Origin: Azorinus chamasolen
Taxonomy: Eukaryota > Mollusca > Bivalvia > Cardiida > Solecurtidae
Assembly: GCA_963576725.1 (NCBI GenBank)
Contig: OY755239.1
Coordinates: forward strand, 62,786,953 to 62,850,952
DNA: 64,000 nucleotides
Reading direction: 5' to 3'
A program made the position numbers and the translations under genes. The notes under the pieces were generated by a model. That model searched no databases. It was not told the DNA's origin and worked only from the letters and a program-made list of their open reading frames with translations. Shown piece by piece: positions 11,310 to 23,881 of this stretch. Numbering within the stretch: position 1 is the stretch's first letter; the number at the start of each line of letters is the position of its first letter.

Positions 11310-14300
11310 TTCATTTGTTCTCTTTTTTCCGTTTTATTGAACGTTGTTAGATATTTGAGATATATTTCTGTCGTGATAAATGCTGTTTCTAGTCAATCGC
11401 ACATTCTAGATAGATCTATATGCATCTGTATTGAAATACTCGATGATTACTGACTTATTAAAAGCCATTATCAATAAGTACCTGTTAATAATAGTTTTTG
11501 TGTAGCAGTGCCGTAAAATCCAACTCATCCATCCATCAATCATAATAGTTTTTTTTACTTATTTCTTAATATATCTGTTGTTTACTCTTCAGTTAATTGA
11601 TATGACATTACATGTAGATCTATGTGTAGCTCTAGTTAATATGCTCAGTACCATATTGAGTACAGTAAAATTGAAATAGTAGTGCATAGTTAGCTCCCCT
11701 GTTGAAATTGTCGCCATTTACAGTGACAAAGAAGAAACTCATTGATAACGATCACGGCATCGTCTAGTTAGTATCATACAAATATGTAGATCTATGCAGG
11801 ATAAACAAATTGTACAAATAATAATAATAGGCCTACATACATATACAAATATCCAGATGATTTAATCATCACTAATTTGTTGTCTTCTAGAATCTAGATC
11901 TACCGGATCTTGACAGATGCAAAACATACTGTAAGCAAAGTTCGAGCCTATATGTAAATATTATAGTACTGTATAAACATATACATGTAATAGGCTTTTA
12001 TTAATAGCATAAAAATTCTGAAATATTAGATCTATATCACTCAGCTTTTCCAAAAATGCTAATGAACGCTTTTATACATAACAGCGGCTTTAGCCCAGTG
12101 GTCAAAATAGTACTGTGATATAAGAAGTGATATAGCTAGGGGCACGTGTTTTTAGTGACCCATTCTCAAATAAATTGGACAATTTACCGAATGAAAACGT
12201 GAAATTTCAACTACGTCGTATGTCTGAAAAGTTGTGAATATTGAAATGTTTAATGTATCTTTGACCTAATTCCGAAATTGTTCTAATATTAATTAACAAT
12301 TAATTATGTAAAATGAGTGGATAATGTATAAGCTATAGAAATTTATTCCTTGTGTTCACAGTACCCATAACCTGATTTTTAACAGTTATATATGGAGCTC
12401 GGACAGTTATATAATTCAAAGAATCGGGTTATGTGTATGAACTGAGATTATATAGCATGCATTTATCCATTTCTGATTAAATATTTTGATATTAAGTATG
12501 AAAATTAAGAGTTGAACACCACACTCAACTTCATAAAAATATAGTTTCATGAATGTTGTATTTGAACTTTTACACAGTTAAAATAAGTGCAAAACAAAAA
12601 AACAAAACAAATTGAGGGTCAGGAAACGTGCCCGATGTATTATAAACTCATATATTTAAGTACACAAAATCGTTAAGACAATTTGTAAGAAAATTTCTCT
12701 TTCGAAAGTCACAGTCCCGTAAATTATAGGAATCTGTCCTGTAAATTAGACTGACAAATTATATGATATACATTGCTTTATAAACAGCAGCATTCATCAA
12801 AACGAGATTTAGGAGTATACAAGTAGACCGAAAATTTCAAATTCAACTCTGTATGTTGTGTTCAACTCTGTATTTTTACTGTCTGAGTTAAAACATCCCC
12901 TTTGACTGAACTATGCACTGACCGCTGACAAATGTATGTAATGAAAATAGTTTGATTCAGTCGAACAATCAATTGTTAACTGTTTGCAAGAGTTACTAAT
13001 AAAATTAACAAAACTGATTACTACTTGCGTTCACATAACCCAGAACCAACCATTTGCTGGGGATAAGTGTGTCATTGGATTGTCGCGTAAATCATAAAAT
13101 TATGTATAAGGACTATTGGTAAAGGACGTGAAGTTGAAAACTTTTTCAGGGACAGTGAACATTCTTCTCCCTTTTCCTGTATGTACCAGGACGCCTGTCT
13201 TGCGCATTACATTTTCTTTTTATATCAATTTCATCTGCTTTTGATGGCCTTAATATTGTTATATTTAATAGTACAGTAAAACATTGATAAGTTTATTAAC
13301 ACGATTTCCTACATACTGGTAATTCAAAGTTTCCATTTGAACTAAAACTACACTTAATTGTTCACCTCTTTATTGGCGAGTCTATATTATCTTTTCAAAC
13401 AGATCAAAGTGCGAATAAATTCTCATTTTGAGTCATTTGAAACAGATATATGTTCCTCCCAGCTGTCATTGAATCTATATCTTAAGATGCACATGCTCAA
13501 ATAATGCACGTTTCAACAGTCCGCTTCAATTAGTGTTTGAGTAATGAGTCACACAACACCTCGAGACGGATAAACACTATCACAACATATGAATAGACAG
13601 ACATACTGACAGACAGACGAAAGTAGGGATGGACGAACAAAACAATTCAGCCATTTAATGGGATTCAAACCTGTTGATGTGAATAAAACTATTACTATAA
13701 TTTACGGGACAAAGGATATTATATTTTACGGGACACTTTGGTGACTGTATGTGTGGCTTTGTAAATGCCTATTTGAAAGGAGACATACTTGACTATATTT
13801 GTATGTAGATCGGGCAATAGGAATAAATGCAATGAAGTGAATGTTTGCTCTTTTTGTAGAAGAAATACCAAGTAAACATGTTCGTGAGTTAACAAAAATA
13901 AAAGTAAATATAGTAGTGAAAAAAATTCTACAAAAATCTACAAAAAATTGCCATTAATATGTTGCCAATCTTGTTTTTATTGAACCATTTATTATTTCTA
14001 AATAGATTTGTATTATACTGGCATAATCTAAACTTACTTTACGTTTGAAAACTTGTGTAGAAATACTTTGATATTGGCATCCTCATCTACGGGACAATTT
14101 AATCTAAGCTACGAGTCCGAACTTTCATGTGGAATATTTAAACAATGCGAAAAGTTATGTTATTCAAACGTCGATAATTCGGTATTCAAATCATAATTAT
14201 GAAATAATATGTATACAAATTCAAGGAGGCAATCCTGTAAGCTATTTCTGCAAAATGTCAAATAACTCACCGCTTTCTTAGGGAATTGTGTAGACGAATT

Positions 14301-14640
14301 ATTTAGCAAAATGACATCCTCCATGAATTATTTACATGTGACTGTGGTTTAAGTATTTAGTTAGACGTAATTGAGTGGCATGACACTCGGGAATGATTGA
14401 AGGGGCAACTGCAGAAAGATATTGACTGAAAAATTGTTAAAGAGACGTAATATCTGAAACAAATAAACAAACAATTTTTAATGCATTTTTTCATATAAAA
14501 TAGTTTGAAAATCATTTTCTGTCTCAATATGACACTGTACATAAAGAATATGTATTGCTAGAATATTACAACTAACGTTTTCAGGCTATCCGATCCCTGC
14601 TAAATTACATCGATGGATAGGGCATATTTTAACAACGCTT
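11310..14640. other. AT-rich interior of the inverted-repeat structure
   Basis: Over 3 kb without a convincing ORF. It contains several AGATCTA motifs (for example near 11410, 11617, 11787, 11898 and 12030) and GTAAATTATAGG/ACGGGACA fragments. I recognise no gene, transposase or known repeat. Confidence 0.5.
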
Positions 14641-17600
14641 AAAGACCTATTATAGGGGTTCATAACTGCCCCTTTACCGGAAGTCAGTTAGCACAGTAGG
14701 GTTCTAATTGATAGATGCTAAACCCATATCATGGTAGACATTCGGGGAATACACGCACACAGAACACGAGGTCAAATTCCACAAATAGACTAGAGAAAAG
14801 TGTGTCATCTCCCGTCCAATCAAATAGTAGTAATGACGTTAGCAATGACCGAGCATGTGTAAATATAGATCAGGTTTGTGAAGGGGCGAAGGAGAAATAG
14901 GACAGGCGTGAGGGAAGGGAAACTGATATTAGAGTTTGTTGTTTGAATATACAGGGGTTAGTTGGAAATAGATATTCGAAACTTGATGATGATTACATGA
15001 TAGATATGTTTGATAGTAATGATATTTTATTATTCACAGAAACATGGCTAAGTGACGTATTTAATCCGGGTGTACATGGCTTTTCTACTTTCACTTTAAA
15101 TAGAAACTGTAAACAGAAGGGGACAAAAAGGAATAGTGGTGGGTTAATAGTATATATAAAAGATACTTTGAAGAATCATGTGGAGTTTTTAAAGCATGTT
15201 GATGATAGCATTATTTGGTTTAAAATAAAAGGGGGTAGAGTTGGGTGTGATGATGATTTACTTGTTTGTTTGTGTTACAATATACCAACTGGTAGTAGTA
15301 GAGAAATGTTTGTTACCAGAAATGTGTTTGATCTAATAGCTGATGATATGTACTTTTACCAAAATCAATATAATAATAATTGTCATTTTCTTTTAGCTGG
15401 AGATTTTAATGCTAGAACTGGAGAAAGAGCAGATTATGTTGAAAATGAATCTTTAATGAATTTTGGTTTGCTACCTGATGATTACATAGAGGATGAGGTT
15501 TTACCCAGAAGATCATATGATAAGTGTATAAATGAAAATGGTAAACTATTGTTAGACATGTGTAAAGCTACAGGGCTTAGAATATTAAATGGGAGGAAGG
15601 ATTATGATAAGATGGGGAAATATACATGTATAACTTCACAAGGAAGCAGTGTAATTGATCTGGTATTATGCAGAAAAGAGTTGTTTAATTTTATTGATAA
15701 TTTCAAGGTACATGAAGCCAATATTTTATCTGACCATGTGGTTGTAAGTTTTTCTATTAAAGCAAGTAATACTTATACTGTAGATGGTTCTGATGAAAAC
15801 TGTGATGCAAATATTGCATGTGGTGCTGAAAGCTTAAATCATACATATAAATGGGACAATGATAAAACATATTTATTTTTAAGCTCACTCAGTTCAGTGG
15901 AAAATTGTAGTAAGATGGATTATTTGTGTACTGATATTAATTTGGCATGTACTACAGAAGAGCTTGATGCAAATTTAAATCAATTTTACTCCTGTATAGA
16001 GAATATTTGTGATCCACTTTTTAAGAAACATATTTCTCCAAATAAGTCTAGATGTAATATACATAGTAAAGAAAAACAGTCATGGTATGATGCAGAATGC
16101 AAAATGTGTCAGTCTGATTTCTACAATTCTTTAAACTTTTACAGAAAAGATAGGTCCAATGAAAATAGAGAGTGTATGGTTAGTGCAAGAAGCAAGTATA
16201 AAAGTATGATAAGAAGTAAAAAGTATAATTATGAACAATTGCAAACTAGAAAGCTTGAAAATTTAAGGTACAAAAATGCCAAAGATTATTGGAAATTACT
16301 AAAGGGTATGTGTGGACAGAATACAACAACATGTAAGATTAGCACAGACACTTTTGCAAGGTATTTTAAATCAATAAATGATCCTGATTCTGTGTTTTTT
16401 CAACCTGATGAGGAATTTCTGTTATTTAATGAAAGGTATGTACAAGGAGAATTGCAATGCATGTTTGATGAACTAAATGTTAACATACAGGTGGATGAGG
16501 TTTTAAAAGCTTGTAGTGAGCTAAATACTGGTAAGTCAGCTGGACCAGACTTGGTATTGAATGAAATGTTTATGCATGGTGCAAATAATTTTTCTTTTTT
16601 ACATTGTTTAACAGTTTTGTTTGATAAACTGTTTAGTGTTGGCTATTTTCCAAACAGTTGGTCAGAGGGTTTTATTGTTCCTCTACATAAAAAAGGAGAT
16701 CAAAATGAGCCAGGAAATTACAGAGCAATAACACTTTTAAGTACTCTAGGTAAATTATTCACTAAAGTTTTAAATACTAGGCTGACACAGTGGGCAGAAA
16801 AATATAATGTTTATGTTGAAGCACAAGCTGGTTTCCGGGAAAATATGAGTACGGTTGACAATGTTTTTATTCTCCATGGTTTAATTAACCATTTGTTAAA
16901 TAAAAATAAAAAGCTGTTTGCAGTATTTATAGATTATACCAAAGCCTTTGATTGTATTGTCAGAGATATTATTTGGTACAAGCTTATAAAACTGGGTGTA
17001 TGTGGAAATATACTGAACATAGTAATGTCAATATATGAAAATGTTAAAACCTCTTGTAAGGTCAAACACAATAACCAATTAAGTGATAGTTTTATTAGTA
17101 CACTAGGTGTCAGACAAGGAGAGAGCCTCTCTCCATTTCTTTTTTCCATGTATCTAAATGATATTGAAGAGTTTTTTATAACAAAGGGTTTTGAAGGTGT
17201 TGATATTGGTATGCTTAAATTATTCTTACTGTTATATGCCGATGATATAGTCTTAATTTCTGAAAATGAAAATGGATTGCAATATGGTTTGAAATTACTG
17301 GAAGAATACTGTGACAAGTGGAAACTACACGTTAATATAAGCAAAACGAAGGTCATTATATTTAGAAAAGGGGGAAGAATTAAGCAGGACATATGTTTTA
17401 CTTACAAAGAAGAAACACTAGAAATAGTAAACCATTTCAAATACCTTGGAATTATTTTCACAACAGGGGTTCTTTTAATGGAACTTATGAAGCACTGTAT
17501 GGACAAGCACTGAAGGCAGTTTTTAAGCTTAAATGTTATATGATACAGTTTCCGAATATGTCAGTTAGTCATAAATTAGATTTGTTTGATAAACTCATTG

Positions 17601-18822
17601 AGCCAATTCTTTTATATGGAAGTGAAGTTTGGGGCGTAAATGAGTCGGACAAAATAGAAAGGTTACATTTACAATTTTGTAAACAAATACTGGGTGTAAG
17701 GTGTCAAACGCAGAATAGTTTTATATATGGAGAGCTTGGTAGACATCCTCTTAAATTAAAAAGACTAGTAAGAGTTATAAAATACTGGTTCAAAATAATT
17801 AACTGCTCAAATGAAAAATATATAAAACAGGTTTATAAGATGATGTTAAGTGATTTAGAATATTATCCTGAGAAGAAATCATGGGCTAGATCAATTAAAA
17901 ATTTACTGGAGAATCTGGGTTTTTATAATGTTTGGTTAAACCAAGGTGTTCAACATGTACAGTTATTTCTCTCAATTTTTAAACAAAGACTTAAAGATAA
18001 TTATTTACAAGTGTGGAATAGTGATTTGGAAAACTCAACTAGGGCAAGAACATATAGGATATTTTGTGATTTTTCATTTCGGTCATATCTGAATTGCATT
18101 AAAGTTGACAAGTTTAGAATAGCACTTACTCGCTTTCGTGTTTCAGCACATAGGTTAGAAGTTGAAGCAGGAAGATGGCACAAACCAAAGAAAATCCCGT
18201 ATAATGAAAGAAAATGACAGTCATGCAATTATTTAGAGGACGAATACCACTTTCTGCTCGAATGTCCTTTGTATGCTAATTTGCGAAAATTGTATATTAA
18301 ACAGTATTATTGGAAACGACCAAATATGGTGAAATTTATTGAATTGTTAAAAACTGAAAATGAAGGTACTCTTAGGAACTTAGCGCTATTTATTTTTAAA
18401 GCATTTGAAATAAGGAACAGTACTTACTATGGTATTTGATACACTGTCCTTCTCTCTCGAAACTTTATTACGGAAGTTAACATTATATTAACTGATATCG
18501 CTAATTATTAGTAGAAAATTGGGTGCATAGTAAACTCATTATACAGCTTTATACCGGGCATATTTAGAAATTTAGAGTCGATGAAAGGGGGATAACTCAA
18601 ATAAAATTTTGTAGATGTGTTTTGTTATCTCCCAATTGATTGATCTATAGATGTTTGAATCTTAGACCGCCATTGACCATTGATTGATTTATGTATATTA
18701 CATGTAACTACATTTCATTTACTGGTATTGAGATATGTGTTTGTTACATGTTAATATGATATTTGTATGTGGTATGTTGGGCAAATGCCCTTTTTCCTGA
18801 ATAAAATCTATCTAATCTATCA
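14640..18822 (+). mobile_element. LINE (non-LTR retrotransposon) copy, APE type
   Basis: Contains one endonuclease plus reverse-transcriptase frame followed by a ~380-bp 3' UTR. The 3' end has a small stem GGGCAAATGCCC (18779-18790), AATAAA (18800-18805) and a short ATCTATCTAATCTATC tail, consistent with a LINE 3' terminus. The 5' limit is not defined by sequence; 14640 is a rough estimate. I did not find a target-site duplication. The copy lies inside the large inverted repeat, so it may have inserted into that structure. Confidence 0.8.
14715..18439 (+). pseudogene. LINE ORF2-like protein: endonuclease plus reverse transcriptase, three lesions
   Basis: Counting residues from 14943, the N-terminus carries apurinic/apyrimidinic-type endonuclease motifs: NIQGL at 2-6, TETWL at 32-36, GDFNARTG at 153-160, VIDLVLC at 237-243 and SDH at 263-265. 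The reverse transcriptase follows: YRAITLLST, FIDYTKAFD (662-670, catalytic Asp), GVRQGESLSPFLF (from 722) and YADD (765-768). The C-terminus has a Cys/His motif. There are three lesions. A TAG at 14898-14900 lies in frame between an ATG at 14715 and the endonuclease. One base is missing in the GGGG run at 17466-17469, shifting the frame. A TGA at 18215-18217 replaces what should be the first Cys of a C-X2-C-X7-H-X4-C motif. Reading through would give about 1240 residues. No RNase H or separate ORF1 is visible. The exact LINE clade is undecided. The few lesions suggest a fairly recent copy. Confidence 0.9.
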
Positions 18823-18883
18823 TGCAGCAATATATGTACATATTTTAATTCAAGGTCTCAGATACAAACGTATTTCAAATCTA

Positions 18884-19163
18884 ACAGCCTGGATCTAGAT
18901 CAGACGCGGCATTATGCAGCATCTGATTTGGATCCAAAACTGTTTGCAAATAACAGGACACGACCAGCAGGATAAGGGTTAGTTGCAGTTTATCCTTATT
19001 CTGCTGGTGGCCACTTGACTGTTATTTGCAAACAGTTTGGATCCAGATCAGAGGTAGCATAGCATACAGCATCTGATGTATGTACAAATCGTGTTTAGAT
19101 CTAAATATTGTTTTGCAGACGGCAATTTCAAAGCAGACGAAAGTACTGGAGGATATGGGTTAA
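18884..19163 (-). mobile_element. Rearranged HP-D element with double hairpin
   Basis: Contains two HP-D arms in opposite orientation (GGATCCAAAACTGTTTGCAA and TTGCAAACAGTTTGGATCC) flanking an inner inverted pair CCAGCAGGATAAGG / CCTTATTCTGCTGG. The right end is ATATGGG with TTAA at 19160-19163. It looks like two HP-D hairpins partly fused. Confidence 0.65.
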
Positions 19164-19390
19164 TATGATGTAATAACTATCAAGCATGTTGGGACCCAAC
19201 CACAATAAACATTCCAATTAACACCCCATCAAGTCAAAACTAGACCTTTAAACACTACTTTATGATGAAAAAAGAAGAATATTGCCTGAATAACCTTTTC
19301 AGAGGTCTTTTCAAATTATTATGCTGGTGAATAAGCAAAAAAACAACTAAAGTGTAATGTACAATCCCCAGTACACCAAATTTAGACAAT

Positions 19391-19853
19391 ATGCAATACC
19401 CAGTACACCGTTTATCAATCCCCAGTACACCTAATAGTGACTAACCGACTATTCGTTTGTGGCCATATTTTGGGCAAACCTGAAGCAATATGACTGAAAT
19501 TTTAAGTATACATAGTTGAACGATATTCAAAGCGATCGCTCAATTCAGAATGTTATATTTTGATTCCATCTTTCAGTAACATAAAAAAAATCTGGGAGAG
19601 GGTTATGCATTCTTTCGCGAGCACGGCGTTCATTTTGTGATTTTCCCCATCGTTTGCATTGTTTGATTCCAAATCATGTATATAGCGTGTATAATATGAG
19701 TATGGTGAATCTAAAGCACCACCTATCAATTGCCGAAAAAACTAATTAAGAGAAAATACGCATTTACTTACCCTCGTTGCCCTCCTGTTCTCTCCGTTGC
19801 GTCAAAATACAGCTCATTTAGTAGCAATATCCGGGATACGTTTCCCCCCAGTG
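19391..19853 (-). repeat. Right arm of the large inverted repeat
   Basis: Inverted copy of 10834-11309, running from ATGCAATACCCAGTACACC to TTTCCCCCCAGTG. It also carries a small inner repeat CAATCCCCAGTACACC (2-3 times). No target duplication is apparent outside the two arms. Confidence 0.9.
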
Positions 19854-19920
19854 ATTGTGGAAGTGATCCGTGTCACCCAGCTAAGTTGGTGTCGCATGCA
19901 TGGCGCAAATCGAGCGTGGC

Positions 19921-20033
19921 AGACAGAAGGATAGACGGACTGGGAGACGGATGGATAGACAGACGAGTAGATAGATAGACAGACAGACGTCGGATAGATA
20001 GACAGACAGACGTCGGACAGACGACGAGGAAAT
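19921..20033. repeat. GATA/GACA-rich simple repeat
   Basis: Imperfect run of GATAGACAGACAGACG and GACGTCGGATAGATAGAC units. Confidence 0.85.
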
Positions 20034-20749
20034 TACCCATTAGTGGCACCCTGCTAAAGCAGGAGACACAAATTGATCGATATCATATTTTTCTGTAACA
20101 CTAGTTTAAGCCTAAGAATTTATGTACTTCACAACAGCAGGTGTTAAGTGCTCGTGTGGCGGCCATAAAAAATCTCCACGTACTTCATTCTCAGTGTTGT
20201 TATATTTTCTGGTACTTCGGTATGACAAGTTTCAGTGTTCTAGTGTGAAAATTGAATACTGCTTAAGCCGGTGCAATACAAGGGGGTGTGAGTAGTGTTG
20301 CACTTTAATTACTACTCATGAACAGACTCAATAAAAACGAGTCTGCACTTTTCTTTTTTCGCGTTGCTACTTTTGCTTTCGAATGATCTCCAACTTTCAG
20401 AATTTCTGTAGTATTGTGGTTACAAATGCCAACATTTTGGATCCACCAACTCGGCGTCTCACCTGGGTCCGAAGTTATAACACTTCTGAGTCAGAGTCTG
20501 TATTCATTATCAAGTATCTGATTGATCAAGGGGAAGGTTGAGATTATATCAGACTCAAATAAAATGTTTTATAACATCGGGCCAGGAGTCAAACTGTTTC
20601 ATTATGTTCATTATGGGTTTGACCTTTGACACCATGACCTTAGTCTGGACCATATCGCATTTAGGATATTGTAGAAGCTATTTCAACATTGTTTTTATGT
20701 AAAACAATGTTCAAGAAAACATAAAAATATATAGAGAGGGGCTCATTTT
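20034..20749. other. Mostly unassigned, with an HP-D remnant
   Basis: A piece at 20430-20490 (ATTTTGGATCC and CTCGGCGTCTCACCTGGGTCC) is an HP-D hairpin fragment, followed by TTATAACACTTCTGAGTC, which also occurs near 24811. A CAGACTC...GAGTCTG stem lies near 20325-20348. There is no coding signal. Confidence 0.45.
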
Positions 20750-21720
20750 TTTTTAACTTTGACCCCGATTGTGACCTTGACCTATGACACAGGAACCATG
20801 TTATTTTCGCGACACACACCGTCTCCAGGTGATGAACATTTGTACCAGGTTCCTTTGAAATCCACTCATGTGTGTAGGAGTTACAGAGTGGACACGACAA
20901 AATGTCGCCATTTTTCAACTTTGAGATAAGAACCTGGTCCTTTTTTCGCGACACACATTGTCTCAAGGCGGTGAACATTTGTACCAGGTTATTCTGAAAT
21001 CCACTTATGTATGTAGGAGTTAGAGAGCGGACACGATAAAATGTCCCAATTTCAACTTTGACCCCGGATTGTGACATTGACCTTAAAGATGGGAACCTGG
21101 TTCTTTTACGCGACACATCCTCTTAAGGTGATGAACATTTGTACCAGAATATTTTGAAATCCAGTCATGTATGTAGGAGTTACACAGCGGGCAAAACAAA
21201 TTTTCCACATTTTTTAATTTTGACCCCATATTCTGACCTTGACTTTTGACATAGAAACCTGGTTCTGTATCGCGACACATCATCACAATGTGGTAAACAT
21301 TTGTACAAGGTTAATATTTTGAAATCCGTTCATGTATGTAGGAGTTATAGATCAGACACGACAAAACGTCCCAATTTTTTAACTTTGACCCCTGATTGTG
21401 ACCTTAACCTTTAAGATAGGAACCTGGTTTTTATCACGACACATCGTCTTAACGTGTGTAATATTTGTACTAGATTATTTTGAAATCCACTTATGTATGT
21501 ACTATGTAGGAGTTACAGAGCGGACACGACAAAATGTCCCCAGTTTTGAACTTTAATCCTGAGTATGACATTGACCTTTGAGATATGAACCTGGTTGCCT
21601 TAAGTTGGTTAAAATTTGTACCAAGTTATTTTGAAATCCACCTATGTATGTAGGAGTTACAGAGCGGACACGAAAAGGGACTAACGGACGGACGGACTGA
21701 CAGACTGACTGACTTTGGGG
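20750..21720. repeat. 'GACCTTGACC' tandem repeat, ~140-160 bp units
   Basis: Units contain GAACATTTGTACCAGGTT, TGAAATCCACTTATGTATG, GTAGGAGTTACAGAGCGGAC and a TGACCTTGACCT block. Steps between GAACATTTGTACCAG blocks are about 142 and 158 bp. About six units precede an ACGGACGGACGGACTGACAG tail. Short ORFs read across the units are a by-product of the repeat. Confidence 0.85.
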
Positions 21721-22491
21721 GGTTAAAATCAATTGGGTACCCATGGCCGTGCAGCCTGCCAATTCTGACGATGATGTATGTCTTTCCTATGTTATGGAGC
21801 AGAAAAGATGTTCGCGTTCAATGTCATGGTGACCTTGACCTTTGATCCACCAGGCTTCAACAAAATAGAGGCAATCTTCTCTTTAACAAGTTTGAGGAAG
21901 TGATGTTAATCCGATCCCTAGTTATGGATCAGAACCATTTTGTATACAAGGTTTACATTGGCATTGACCATTGACCTAAAACATCTGCTAGTCAAGACCA
22001 AACAGGGTACTAATTTTTGAATATCGTTGCATTCATCTGTTATTGAATGAAACTGATATTTCTGTTCACGGTCAGAGTGAACTTGTCATTTGGAACACCA
22101 TGCCTCAATACAATAGAAGTCATCTATTCATCATGTCCAAAATCTCTACCAAGTTCCATGGTATTTGGTCAAAGCGTTCTCTAGTTATTGATCGGACACC
22201 ATTTGGTCAACCGCCCACGAACAGAAGGGTCGGTCGACATGGGCAACGCAATATACCCATAACAAATGTTCATGCTTTCGAAACGTTTCATTTATGCGAA
22301 AGTGAAAGTGGTATTACTTTATATAAAAGTATAGTGGTCAAAACATGGCTTAAAGCCATAGTAAACCATTTGTGAAGCGAGCACGCAGAGTGAGTCTCAT
22401 GTTGGGGTTAGATTAATGTATGATGAACCATATACATATGACGTATACATGTAGATAAAGGTGCGAAAGCAAATGATAATCTCGTCTTTTA
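21721..22491. other. No recognised feature
   Basis: Continues with scattered TGACCTTGACCTTTGATCC pieces to about 22000 (decayed repeat), then unassigned sequence. The 110-codon frame at 22043-22375 shows no known motif. Confidence 0.45.
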
Positions 22492-22602
22492 TCCACCAAC
22501 CTTATGTTGTGACCAGTCTTTAGACTCGTCTCTTGGAGACAATTCTAAAGAGTGGTGAAGCAGACAACAAAGTTTGCAGACGGCAAAATGTGGTAGCGAA
22601 AT
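22492..22602. repeat. M8 hairpin remnant fused to an HP-D right end
   Basis: CCACCAACCTTATGTTGTGACC and CAATTCTAAAGAGTGGTG are two M8 arms. They are followed directly by AGACAACAAAGTTTGCAGAC, GGCAAA and GGTAGCGAAA, which match the HP-D right end. Confidence 0.65.
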
Positions 22603-22707
22603 CAAATTTCCGTTATTTGTGCTGGTAATTACAAACATTTTAATCATCATTTGCCTAAAACGATGTGCTATATTTGCACCAGTTAGACTCTGTCTGTATT
22701 TCAGACC

Positions 22708-22950
22708 TTAACCTTTTTATAGATATGCCTTTTGAGACATTTGCAAATAAAGCAGACCGATATCAGACGGCTCCTGTAGAAGCCATCTGATCAGAGTATG
22801 CACTGTTTGCAAATGAAATAATATAGATCCGATTCTATACTTTCAGCAATGCTAACAAGTATTCCCTTGTTAATAATGCCATCATAAAAAGTCAGCTAAT
22901 TAATATTCATTCATTATTATTTCTTACATGAATATGTATCAGGTAAAATG
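22708..22950 (+). mobile_element. HP-B hairpin MITE
   Basis: TTAA at 22708-22711. The hairpin (about 22742-22812) has apex GGCTCCTGTAGAAGCC. The right interior ATTATTTCTTACATGAATAT is HP-B. The right end (CAGGTAAAATG) has lost its TTAA. Confidence 0.8.
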
Positions 22951-23002
22951 TCATCCTCTGCGCGAGCCCATAAACAAATCACTACTACCCTATCCGTCAT
23001 AA

Positions 23003-23110
23003 TTGGCAGCAATTCGCCATATAATAGGAAATACCGGAATCAATCGAATGGGAAGTGGGCATCACGCGAAAGTGCAATATACTAGTAATTGTATACCAGG
23101 CGCTGCATGC
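23003..23110. repeat. Dispersed repeat, also near 61345-61440
   Basis: CACGCGAAAGTGCAATATAC followed by TAGTAATTGT and ACCAG is shared by both sites. Both copies lie beside an HP-B element. Confidence 0.65.
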
Positions 23111-23171
23111 CCTATAATTACCCTAAGTATTCAAACAGGAATACTTAGCTCATTAGTGCCAAGTGACACTT

Positions 23172-23425
23172 TTAACCCTTTCCTCCATGAATATTCATGT
23201 AAGAAATAATGACGTCATGAATGTTAATTAGATTAATTTGTTATGATAGCATATGATCACTGGAATATTTGGCCATGACAGAAAGTGTAGAAGCATATCT
23301 ATGAGTATTATGTCATAAGCAAACAGAGCAGATCCTGATCAGACCGCTCCCCTAGGAGCCGTCTGATCTGGGTCTACTCTGTTTGCAAAGATGTAGAAAG
23401 GCGTATTAATGGAAGAAATGATTAA
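23172..23425 (-). mobile_element. HP-B hairpin MITE, full length (reference copy)
   Basis: TTAA at 23172-23175 and 23422-23425. The left end CCCTTTCCTCCATGAATATT continues into GACGTCATGAATGTTAATTA. Hairpin 23319-23396 reads GCAAACAGAGCAGATCCTGA ... TCTACTCTGTTTGC with the C/T and T/A stem differences. Confidence 0.9.
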
Positions 23426-23435
23426 AATGGATATA

Positions 23436-23631
23436 TGTAAACTGTGTAGCTCCAGATCCTGAAGGAGCTCTCTAATTGGGGTATGCACTGTTTGCTGAAC
23501 CAACCAATGTCATTGGCTTATTCCAGCAAACAGTTTGCTTTGCCCATCTCCCCCTCCCCGTGAAAAATGGATGGATTCGAAAGTAGGATCTGGACGGTAT
23601 TCCTTAAATTACATGGGAATAAATGGGTTAA
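23436..23631. mobile_element. HP-H element
   Basis: A decayed hairpin (CTGTGTAGCTCCAGATCC ... GGTATGCACTGTTTGC) is followed by CCAACCAATGTCATTGGC and the end GGGAATAAATGGG with TTAA at 23628-23631. A related piece is at 34564-34720. Confidence 0.65.
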
Positions 23632-23708
23632 TAATAAATATTATAAAGCCGACCCGGATCAAACTGCTCTTGTAAGAACAGTTTGACCAGGATCTTTATT
23701 ATTCGCTA
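23632..23708. repeat. Orphan hairpin with a different arm
   Basis: AATAATAAATATTATAAAGC then GACCCGGATCAAACTGCTC, apex CTTGTAAG, and GAACAGTTTGACCAGGATC then TTTATTATT. It follows the HP layout (GACCC block, GATCAAAC block) but has AT-rich outer arms. Confidence 0.7.
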
Positions 23709-23881
23709 AGCTATCAGTCTAATTCTACGTTACCAAGCCAAACGGAGAGTATGGTGTGTGGATGGGGTGGTGCAATTGGTGTTCTTATACTTAAGGTAAG
23801 TGGGGTATCTTCACACAATGTAATCTACTTGTTTTACGCAGCATGGTGAACTAATTACAAAATCATTAACGTTCGTTTTCT

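Noticed and set aside
16934..17392. 152-codon minus-strand frame
   Set aside because: Antisense shadow of the LINE reverse transcriptase.
10834..19853. Polinton/Maverick element because of long inverted ends
   Set aside because: Too short and without any polymerase, integrase, protease or capsid frame.
20750..21720. Minus-strand ORFs in the 'GACCTTGACC' block as a repeat protein
   Set aside because: Frames change between units and no domain is recognisable; a dispersed repeat explains it.
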